The translations under genes were made by a program, and so were the position numbers. The notes under the pieces are model-generated. The model saw nothing but the letters and a program-made list of their open reading frames with translations. It did no database searches and was not told the DNA's origin. Below are positions 1 through 4,981 of a stretch of DNA of 6,872 nucleotides, piece by piece. The first letter of the stretch is position 1, and the number at the start of each line of letters is the position of its first letter. Source of the stretch: an uncultured Lachnobacterium sp. (GTDB taxonomy: Bacteria; Bacillota; Clostridia; Lachnospirales; Lachnospiraceae); contig URLU01000119.1 in the NCBI GenBank assembly GCA_900548765.1, forward strand, positions 1 through 6,872, in the 5' to 3' direction.

Positions 1-881
1 CAATTCCAAACAACTTTGGAATGAAGCTTACATTTTCTATTCTGCTTACAATCTTCTTATCAAAGATTTTTGGTATTCTTTCAATTGTATTTACCTGCTT
101 ACAGAATAAGGCCTACAAGGAAGGCAGATGGGATGATTTCAAGAATAAGAGAAAGCTTTCAAATGTATTTTTATGGATAGGTCTCATCTTAGGCATAATT
201 ATGTTTGTTGTATCAATTGTATTTGCTGGTGCAATATTCAAGGAAGTTTACAATGCAGTCAGTGATTATGATTATTCAGATGATTATGATTACGATTATG
301 ATTATGATGACAGTGACGACAGCGATTATGATTTTGACTATGATGATGCATCAGATACTGATTCAGAATCTGATTATGTATATGGAAGTTCAACATTTGA
401 TTTTGATTCTGTAGAGGATATGACAATCAATGGGGCGGCAGTTTCAGTCCCAATGGCAGTAACAGACTTTGTTGCCGCAACAGGATATGATACATATATA
501 GATATAGACCTTGATTCATATGACTTATCTGGTCATAATGGTGGAGAGTTTGCATATATTGATGATGAGAATGGATGTTCACTCATTGATATTTACAACG
601 GCTCAGATGATGATGTCAAGGCTATAGATGGTACAATTGGTGGAATCAAGCTTGATTTCGAGGATACATCAGCACCTATCCAGTTTGAGTACAGAGGAAT
701 TACAAACGACTCTTCTATTGATGATGTACTGGATGTTTTTGGTGAGGCTGATACAAGATACAATGGTGAGTACAGCACAGAGCTTACATACTACACAACT
801 AATGGATGGATTGAGTTTGACTGGGATACTGATGGAGAAATGATATCAATCTGGCTTGAGAACTACGGAGAAATCGATTAA
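1..881 (+). CDS. CD225/dispanin-like membrane protein with acidic ectodomain (5' end missing)
   Basis: Function unknown. The frame is open to the window edge (codons from position 3 read IPNNFG before the Met at 21). There is no ribosome binding site before that Met, so it is probably internal and the true start lies upstream. Counting from Met21, two hydrophobic segments lie at about residues 5-25 and 49-73. Between them is the loop NKAYKEGRWDDFKNKRKLSN. The motif FGILSIVFTCLQNKAYKEG followed by a basic stretch and a second hydrophobic segment resembles CD225/dispanin (IFITM-like) domains, whose bacterial members often start near PNN/PNY as here. Residues 81-121 are a low-complexity Asp/Tyr/Ser tract. 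Residues 122-286 form an acidic globular-looking domain, probably outside the cell, with a segment IDDVLDVFGEAD that recalls small lipoprotein domains. The gene ends at TAA 879-881, just before a terminator. The CD225 match was made by eye and is fairly, not fully, secure. Confidence 0.75.
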   Translation, partial: IPNNFGMKLTFSILLTIFLSKIFGILSIVFTCLQNKAYKEGRWDDFKNKRKLSNVFLWIGLILGIIMFVVSIVFAGAIFKEVYNAVSDYDYSDDYDYDYDYDDSDDSDYDFDYDDASDTDSESDYVYGSSTFDFDSVEDMTINGAAVSVPMAVTDFVAATGYDTYIDIDLDSYDLSGHNGGEFAYIDDENGCSLIDIYNGSDDDVKAIDGTIGGIKLDFEDTSAPIQFEYRGITNDSSIDDVLDVFGEADTRYNGEYSTELTYYTTNGWIEFDWDTDGEMISIWLENYGEID

Positions 882-891
882 TTTTTTAATT

Positions 892-927
892 ATGCGTCTT
901 CTGCATTTATTGCAGGAGGCGTATTTT
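892..927 (+). terminator. Rho-independent terminator of the CD225-like gene
   Basis: A 14-bp stem (892-905 with 911-924), including three G-U pairs, closes a 5-nt loop (TTTAT) and runs into TTTT at 924-927. It starts 10 nt after the stop codon of the upstream gene. The T-run is short, so termination may be incomplete. Confidence 0.75.
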
Positions 928-951
928 GCTGTATAGGAAACTACGCTGTCA

Positions 952-981
952 TTGCTGAGGTCACACTGTAAGGTGTCAACA
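952..981 (+). repeat. Short intergenic repeat, copy A (inverted relative to copy B)
   Basis: This roughly 30-bp segment contains the 17-bp core GTCACACTGTAAGGTGT at 960-976. The exact reverse complement of the core occurs at 2391-2407, on the other side of the NlpC/P60 gene. Similarity extends outward: TTGCTG at 952-957 and AACA at 978-981 are matched in copy B with small spacing changes. The core is a partial dyad (ACAC 963-966 against GTGT 973-976, with a C-C mismatch next to it). It lies about 100 bp upstream of the best promoter candidate of the NlpC/P60 gene. It could be a regulator site or a member of a dispersed repeat family. Confidence 0.6.
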
Positions 982-1040
982 GTGGAAAAAGCATAGAAAT
1001 TAATGGAAGATTGTCAAAAAGGGTGGAAAAATGTGAGGAA

Positions 1041-1085
1041 TTGTGTAAAAATAGAACGTAGTATATAAAAGTAGTGTATAGGAGG
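1041..1085 (+). promoter_or_regulatory. Candidate promoter and ribosome binding site of the NlpC/P60 gene
   Basis: A TTGTGT (-35, 1041-1046) and TATAAA (-10, 1064-1069) are separated by 17 nt. This would start transcription near 1076, leaving a very short leader. AGGAGG at 1080-1085 is 4 nt before the ATG at 1090. The ribosome binding site is solid; the promoter is a guess, because the upstream A/T-rich region offers other possibilities. The same stretch has two imperfect copies of a TGTCAA...GTGGAAAAA pattern (about 975-988 and 1012-1031), of unknown meaning. Confidence 0.45.
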
Positions 1086-1089
1086 AACT

Positions 1090-2316
1090 ATGAAGAACCG
1101 TATATGTAAGCGCGTGATAAATGCGCTCACTGTTGCTGCGCTCCTTTTAGCAATACCAGTAGTAGATGGCTCAAATATTATTACATACATTTTCCAGAAT
1201 GAGACGGTATTGGCAAAGACCGCAAAGCAGAAGAAAAAAGAAGCAGAGAAAGCTCTTGAAAACGTGCAGAATCAGATAGATAATCTGCAGGATGGACAGG
1301 CTGAGGTCAGCCAGAGTATATCTGCCAAGCAGTCAGAGCTTAACACAATACTTGCCAACCAGCAGCAGCTCCAGACTGACATCACAAACAAGCAGGCTGA
1401 GATAGAGCAGTGTCAGGTGGATTTGGCAAATGCCCAGGCAGAAGCAGAGGCACAGTATGAGTCGATGAAGCTTCGTATACAGTTTATGTATGAAAACAGT
1501 TCATCTGACAGTGTCTGGACAGCAATTCTTGAGGCCGATGGCATAACAGATATGCTTAATCGTATAGAGTATGTTTCAGATTTGTACCAGTCAGACAGGG
1601 ATTTGATGACAGCATATCAGGACGCTGTGACAGCAGTGGAGACACTTGCAGCTCAGCTTGATGAGGATATGAACAATCTGCTGGCTTTGCAGGACCAGTA
1701 TGAGACACAGCAGACCTCTCTTGAAAGCAAGCTGGCATCCCTGCAGTCAGAGGCAGCATCATATTCCAGCCAGATTGCAACCGCAGAGGCACAGGCTGAG
1801 AACTACCAGAACATCATTGATACGCAGGCAGCAATTATCTTAGCACAGGAGGCGGCGGCAGCAGGTGCAAACAGCCAGACCTATGAGGGTGGTGGTACAG
1901 GAAGCTCAGGACTCAGCTCTAATGTAGACTATCTGAAGGATGACAGCTATAATCCTGCACCGGCGACAAACGTATCAGGAAGCGACATAGTTGCCTATGC
2001 CCTTCAGTTTCAGGGAAACCCATATGTGTGGGGAGGAAACTCTCTGACAGAAGGATGTGACTGTTCGGGATTCGTACATCTGATACTGGCGCATTTTGGA
2101 ATATCAAGTCCGAGATATTCTCAGGCATTTAAAAACGGCGGACAGGCAGTATCTTACAACAATATGCAGGCTGGTGACGTGGTAATATATCCTGGACATG
2201 TAGCAATCTATATTGGAAATGGATGTATTGTAGAGGCACAGTCAACCAGAGCTGGAATCACAGCCAACAGGTCTGTAAACTGTCACACAATTACAGGTAT
2301 CAGAAGATATCATTAA
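1090..2316 (+). CDS. Secreted peptidoglycan hydrolase, PcsB/CwlO-like coiled coil plus NlpC/P60 domain
   Basis: Predicted exported D,L-endopeptidase that cleaves peptide stems of peptidoglycan. The 408-residue protein has a signal peptide (basic KNRICKR, then hydrophobic LTVAALLLAIPVV at about 13-25). Cleavage is unclear, possibly after VLA at 40-42. A long Gln/Ala-rich coiled coil covers about 44-255. It includes the segment FMYENSSSD...ITDMLNRIEYVSDLYQSDRDLM, typical of PcsB/CwlO N-terminal regions that are regulated by FtsEX-type transporters in other Firmicutes. After a Gly/Ser linker (about 259-295) comes NlpC/P60 at about 297-408: YVWGG 312-316, nucleophile Cys325 in DCSGF, and His370 in PGHVAIYIG. 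The third catalytic position, 12 residues after His370, is Glu382 where His, Asn or Gln is usual. The start is fixed by the strong ribosome binding site. It appears monocistronic between two terminator-like hairpins. Family assignment is firm; the exact cleavage specificity is inferred. Confidence 0.93.
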   Translation: MKNRICKRVINALTVAALLLAIPVVDGSNIITYIFQNETVLAKTAKQKKKEAEKALENVQNQIDNLQDGQAEVSQSISAKQSELNTILANQQQLQTDITNKQAEIEQCQVDLANAQAEAEAQYESMKLRIQFMYENSSSDSVWTAILEADGITDMLNRIEYVSDLYQSDRDLMTAYQDAVTAVETLAAQLDEDMNNLLALQDQYETQQTSLESKLASLQSEAASYSSQIATAEAQAENYQNIIDTQAAIILAQEAAAAGANSQTYEGGGTGSSGLSSNVDYLKDDSYNPAPATNVSGSDIVAYALQFQGNPYVWGGNSLTEGCDCSGFVHLILAHFGISSPRYSQAFKNGGQAVSYNNMQAGDVVIYPGHVAIYIGNGCIVEAQSTRAGITANRSVNCHTITGIRRYH

Positions 2317-2340
2317 GAGATATTTTAAGACACAGGATTT

Positions 2341-2367
2341 TGCCACGGTTTACGCCGTGGCATTAAT
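2341..2367 (+). terminator. Terminator-like hairpin after the NlpC/P60 gene
   Basis: An 8-bp perfect GC-rich stem (TGCCACGG 2341-2348 with CCGTGGCA 2355-2362) has a 6-nt loop (TTTACG) and is followed by TTAATT. It lies 24 nt after the stop codon. The downstream T-tract is weak, so it may terminate poorly or mainly protect the 3' end of the mRNA. Confidence 0.6.
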
Positions 2368-2385
2368 TCACTCCGATGGTGTTAT

Positions 2386-2416
2386 TGTTCACACCTTACA
2401 GTGTGACTAGCAGCAA
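2386..2416 (-). repeat. Short intergenic repeat, copy B
   Basis: The core ACACCTTACAGTGTGAC at 2391-2407 is the exact reverse complement of copy A's core at 960-976. Flanking TGTT (2386-2389) and CAGCAA (2411-2416) extend the match. Unlike copy A, this copy is a perfect dyad: TCACAC (2389-2394), 6 nt, GTGTGA (2401-2406). Its centre lies about 60 bp upstream of the predicted transcription start of the yqeY operon, a position where activators often bind. Regulation is inference only. Confidence 0.6.
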
Positions 2417-2422
2417 AATAGC

Positions 2423-2494
2423 TTGCAAACAAGATGCTATGTTGGATATAATGTGGTTAGTTAAAACTAATAATATGTTTTTATATATAGGAGG
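2423..2494 (+). promoter_or_regulatory. Promoter and ribosome binding site of the yqeY operon
   Basis: TTGCAA (-35, 2423-2428) and a perfect TATAAT (-10, 2447-2452) are 18 nt apart. This predicts a start near 2459 and a leader of about 44 nt. The -35 lies inside an interrupted dyad, ATAGC (2418-2422) and GCTAT (2436-2440), which could be an operator. AGGAGG (2489-2494) is 8 nt from the ATG at 2503. A nearer ATG at 2498 is only 3 nt from the Shine-Dalgarno and would encode MKCS then stop, so it is not the gene start. Confidence 0.65.
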
Positions 2495-2502
2495 AAAATG
2501 AA

Positions 2503-2940
2503 ATGCAGTTAGAACAATTACAAAAAGACATGATAGCAGCAATGAAGGCAAAGGATAAGCCTAGAAAGGATGCAATATCATCCCTTGTATCGGCTGTTAA
2601 AAAGGTCGGAATAGATGAGGGCTGCAGGGATAACATACCGGAGGATATGGTAAACAGGGTTATCCTCAAGGAAATGAAAACCGTCAAGGAGCAGATTGAC
2701 AGCTGTCCTGAGTCAAGAACAGATTTGCTGGAGGAGTACAAGGCAAGATATGCAATTTTTGCAGAGTATGCACCAAGCATGATGTCAGAGGAAGAAGTAG
2801 AAAAGATACTTACAGAGAAGTTTGCAGATGTTATCGCAACCAGGAACAAGGGGCAGATTATGAAAGCTGTTATGCCTGAGCTTAAGGGAAAGGCAGACGG
2901 AAAGGTAATCAATCAGGTTGTTGCAAAGCTCTGTCAGTAG
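2503..2940 (+). CDS. YqeY family protein (GatB/YqeY domain)
   Basis: A small helical cytoplasmic protein of 145 residues, the usual length of free-standing YqeY proteins. The family is homologous to the tail domain of the GatB subunit of the Asp/Glu-tRNA amidotransferase, which contacts tRNA; the function of stand-alone YqeY is not well established. The N-terminal LQKDMIAAMKAKDKPRKDAI and the C-terminal GQIMKAVMPELKGKADGKVI are the two conserved parts of the family (about residues 6-25 and 116-135). The start is chosen from the AGGAGG 8 nt upstream. It is the first gene of a probable operon: the next gene begins 12 nt after its stop with its own AGGAGG. In many Firmicutes yqeY sits beside rpsU; it does not here. 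The antisense strand carries a 143-codon open frame that has no support as a gene. Confidence 0.92.
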   Translation: MQLEQLQKDMIAAMKAKDKPRKDAISSLVSAVKKVGIDEGCRDNIPEDMVNRVILKEMKTVKEQIDSCPESRTDLLEEYKARYAIFAEYAPSMMSEEEVEKILTEKFADVIATRNKGQIMKAVMPELKGKADGKVINQVVAKLCQ

Positions 2941-2952
2941 ACAGGAGGAAGC

Positions 2953-3648
2953 ATGGGATTTTTAAGAAAGGCACAAGACGCAGAAAGAAATCCAAAAAAA
3001 TATATTTTGACCATTATTCTCGGAATACTTGTAATCATCACCGGATATATGTCGGTGCAGAAAGGACGGAAAAGTCAGACACTTGACTATGCATCCAGCC
3101 TTGATGAGCTGGCAGTGACAGTTGACGGTGAGAGCCTGACCCTACGAGATATGGCCTTTTATGTAGCTTATGAGGAGATGGAGGTAGAGAAGCAGGCTGT
3201 CACCTACAATCCTGAGGATACCAATAAATACTGGAATCTCCATGTGGACGGAGAATTCATTAAGCTGGCGTCCAAGAAATACGCCATCCAGATGGCAGTA
3301 CATGACCAGATATTTTATGATATGGCACAGAAAGAGGATGTAAAGCTGACTGATTCAGATTATGAATATATCAAAAATAATGAGACAGATTTTTTGTATG
3401 ACTTAGCGGATTATGATGGTCTTGAGAAAATGGGTGTCACAGAGGCTGATATATGTTCTGCCATGGAAAAAGCAGCTCTGGCGCAGAAGTATCAGGAATT
3501 GTATGCCAAGATGCAGGGCGAAGACACTGCAAGCTATGATTTTTCCGGGGATGCATATGAGAAGCTTCTTGAGAATAATTATAAATATAAAATAAATGAT
3601 GAGATATGGGACCGCGTGGACTTTGGAGACGTGGTTTTAGACCATTAA
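2953..3648 (+). CDS. Membrane-anchored extracytoplasmic protein resembling the SurA/PrsA N-terminal chaperone region
   Basis: Not confidently recognised. The 231-residue protein has a basic N-terminus (MGFLRKAQDAERNPKK) and one hydrophobic segment at about 17-35. It lacks a clear cleavage site or lipobox, so it is probably a signal anchor with the rest outside the cell. Residues 54-75 (VTVDGESLTLRDMAFYVAYEE) resemble the start of SurA/PrsA-type chaperone domains (V-x-V-D/N-G-x-x-L/I-T). The rest is predicted helical and rich in Asp, Glu, Tyr and Lys. No parvulin peptidyl-prolyl isomerase domain follows, so any chaperone role would be non-catalytic. AGGAGG at 2943-2948 lies 4 nt before the ATG. 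The gene sits between yqeY and map with 12- and 36-nt gaps and no terminator in either, so co-transcription is likely. The SurA-like reading is a by-eye inference. Confidence 0.8.
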   Translation: MGFLRKAQDAERNPKKYILTIILGILVIITGYMSVQKGRKSQTLDYASSLDELAVTVDGESLTLRDMAFYVAYEEMEVEKQAVTYNPEDTNKYWNLHVDGEFIKLASKKYAIQMAVHDQIFYDMAQKEDVKLTDSDYEYIKNNETDFLYDLADYDGLEKMGVTEADICSAMEKAALAQKYQELYAKMQGEDTASYDFSGDAYEKLLENNYKYKINDEIWDRVDFGDVVLDH

Positions 3649-3684
3649 TAATATTAGAAAATAAGAAAAATAGAAGGTAGAAAA

Positions 3685-4560
3685 ATGTCAGTTAAAATAG
3701 GTAGAAATGATCCATGCTGGTGTGGAAGCGGAAGAAAATATAAAACATGTCATGCGGGCTTTGATGACAGATTGGCAAAGCTTGCAGCAGAGCATCACAA
3801 GATTCCACCACACAGCATCATAAAGACACCAGAACAGATACTTGCAATCAAGGAAAGTGCAAAGATAAATGTGGCGGTGCTTGACTACATAGAGAAAAAT
3901 ATTCATGAGGGCATGAGTACAGCAGAGATTGATAAAATCGTATATGAAATGACTACAGACATGGGAGGAATTCCGGCACCACTTAACTATGAAGGATACC
4001 CTTACAGCGTGTGTACATCTGTAAATGAGCAGGTCTGCCATGGTTTTCCATCAAAGGATGTAATCTTAAAGGATGGTGATATCATAAACGTAGACTGTTC
4101 TACAATCTTAAATGGATTTTTCTCAGATTCATCAAGGATGTTCTGTATCGGAAATGTAAGTCCTGAGAAGAAGAAGCTGGTTGATGTCACAAAGGAATGT
4201 GTGGAGCTGGGACTTAAAGAGGTCAAGCCATGGGGCTTCCTCGGCGATATGGGTCAGGCTGTTCACGACCATGCATACGAGAACGGATATACAGTTGTCC
4301 GTGAAATCGGCGGACATGGTGTTGGGCTTGAGTTCCATGAGGAGCCATGGGTAAGCTACAATACAAAGAGGGGCACAGATATGGTTATGGCTCCGGGAAT
4401 GATTTTCACAATCGAGCCTATGGTCAATATGGGCAAGGTGGACATCTATGTGGATTCTGACAATGACTGGGAGGTCTACACTGAGGATGGACTTCCATCT
4501 GCACAGTGGGAAATCATGGTGCTTGTCACTGAGGATGGCTACGAGGTGCTGAGCTGGTAG
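3685..4560 (+). CDS. map: Methionine aminopeptidase type I with N-terminal SEC-C zinc motif
   Basis: Removes the initiator methionine from nascent cytosolic proteins, using two divalent metal ions. The 291-residue protein begins with a SEC-C motif (RNDPCWCGSGRKYKTCH, about 7-23; Cys11, Cys13, Cys22, His23), a small zinc-binding module also found in SecA and in the extended MAPs of Clostridia and some Actinobacteria. It is followed by a peptidase M24 domain at about 45-290. By comparison with the E. coli enzyme, the metal ligands are Asp137, Asp148, His211, Glu244 and Glu276, and the catalytic histidines are His119 (CHGFP) and His218 (FHEEP). All are present, so it should be active. The ribosome binding site is modest (AGAAGG 3672-3677, 7 nt from ATG). 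It is probably the last gene of the operon; a strong terminator lies at 4677-4718. The SEC-C module probably aids ribosome or substrate contact, by analogy only. Confidence 0.97.
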   Translation: MSVKIGRNDPCWCGSGRKYKTCHAGFDDRLAKLAAEHHKIPPHSIIKTPEQILAIKESAKINVAVLDYIEKNIHEGMSTAEIDKIVYEMTTDMGGIPAPLNYEGYPYSVCTSVNEQVCHGFPSKDVILKDGDIINVDCSTILNGFFSDSSRMFCIGNVSPEKKKLVDVTKECVELGLKEVKPWGFLGDMGQAVHDHAYENGYTVVREIGGHGVGLEFHEEPWVSYNTKRGTDMVMAPGMIFTIEPMVNMGKVDIYVDSDNDWEVYTEDGLPSAQWEIMVLVTEDGYEVLSW

Positions 4561-4676
4561 AAGCATCTGTGTTGCCACGCATACGTAAAATATGCCACCA
4601 GCAGATTTTATTGCATACTTTTGGTATCCTGCATATCTTGCAGGGGCGGGCTTCTTATGTAATTTCGAGAATAAAT

Positions 4677-4718
4677 GGCGTCAGGGATTGGATGGTCTCT
4701 GGCGCCTTTTTCTTTTTT
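4677..4718 (+). terminator. Rho-independent terminator of the map operon (left arm)
   Basis: An 11-bp stem pairs 4677-4687 with 4696-4706 (including one T-G at 4681/4702 and one G-T at 4685/4698). It has the 8-nt loop TTGGATGG and a long T-tract, TTTTTCTTTTTT at 4707-4718. It is a textbook intrinsic terminator for + strand transcription from map. Confidence 0.9.
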
Positions 4719-4751
4719 CATTATGGGCATGCCCCTTATAAAATTATGAAA

Positions 4752-4853
4752 TGCGGAAAGCTGGATACTGCATGGGGCTGAAATCACGCCGTAAAGTCAA
4801 ATCTAAGCCTTTACTCTAAGCTTTCAGCCCCATGCAGTATCCAGCTTTCCGCA
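4752..4853. repeat. 32-bp perfect palindromic hairpin with apical stem
   Basis: Arms 4752-4783 and 4822-4853 are perfectly complementary over 32 bp, starting TGCGGAAAGCTGG and ending GGGGCTGAAA on the left arm. The 38-nt loop holds its own 6-bp stem, GTAAAG (4791-4796) with CTTTAC (4809-4814), and a direct repeat TCTAAGC. It lies beyond both terminators, so it is not needed for ordinary termination of either gene. Perfect conservation next to diverged spacers suggests either a recent inverted duplication or selection or gene conversion on this part. Function unknown. Confidence 0.85.
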
Positions 4854-4896
4854 AGCCATACACCTAAAAAGGGGCATGTAGAAGCTTATATGACAG

Positions 4897-4931
4897 AAAA
4901 AGACGTCAGAGACCATCCAATCCCTGACGTC
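4897..4931 (-). terminator. Rho-independent terminator of the DUF4317 gene (right arm)
   Basis: On the - strand an 11-bp stem pairs 4931-4921 with 4912-4902, around the loop TTGGATGG, followed by TTTTT (4901-4897) then CTGTC. It is the inverted twin of the + strand terminator at 4677-4718, with fully paired A-T where the other copy has G-C and G-U. It lies about 50 nt after the stop codon of the - strand gene. Confidence 0.88.
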
Positions 4932-4981
4932 ATTTATTTGTTTAAACTATATGCTAAGCCTGCCCCTGTAAGCTATGTATA

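Larger units (their letters stand above)
4632..4977. repeat. 346-bp imperfect inverted-repeat element between convergent genes
   Basis: This fills the 421-bp gap between map (+) and the DUF4317 gene (-). The left arm (4632-4783) and right arm (4822-4977) are reverse complements in blocks. Block 1, 4632-4653 against 4956-4977, matches at 19 of 22 positions. Block 2, 4670-4712 against 4896-4938, matches at 40 of 43. Block 3, 4752-4783 against 4822-4853, is perfect over 32 bp. Regions between blocks are diverged and partly different in length. Each arm also has AGGGGC and GCCCCT flanking its terminator hairpin (4642-4647/4731-4736 and 4962-4967/4870-4875 read on the opposite strand), a possible closing stem. 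The right arm ends 4 nt from the stop codon of the DUF4317 gene. No convincing target-site duplication or ORF was found. It may be a MITE-like sequence, a duplicated and inverted 3' UTR, or a structured bidirectional termination region. The 71 bp at 4561-4631 hold nothing else I can identify. Confidence 0.8.

Noticed and set aside
21..23. ATG at 21 as the real start of the first gene
   Set aside because: No Shine-Dalgarno precedes it, the frame is open to the window edge, and the codons before it (PNNFG) fit the beginning of a CD225-type domain. The gene most likely starts outside the window.
2286..2296. Third copy of the short repeat near the end of the NlpC/P60 gene (CACACAATTACAG)
   Set aside because: Only a short chance-level similarity inside coding sequence, lacking the rest of the core.
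2389..2406. CRP/FNR-type operator in copy B
   Set aside because: CRP sites read TGTGA-N6-TCACA; here the half-sites are in the opposite order (TCACAC-N6-GTGTGA), so this family assignment is not supported.
952..2416. CRISPR array or composite transposon from the repeats around the NlpC/P60 gene
   Set aside because: Only two short copies in opposite orientation, with a normal gene between them and no cas, transposase or recombinase gene.
2481..2912. 143-codon open frame on the - strand
   Set aside because: Lies antisense to the well-supported yqeY gene, has no ribosome binding site, and its translation (Ser/Ile/Phe-rich) looks like complement of coding sequence.
4569..4781. 70-codon + strand open frame after map
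   Set aside because: Runs through the terminator and one arm of the inverted repeat; no ribosome binding site or recognisable protein.
4632..4977. Confirmed MITE or insertion sequence
   Set aside because: The inverted arms fit, but I could find no clear target-site duplication at the borders and no transposase or remnant, so it is left as an unclassified repeat.
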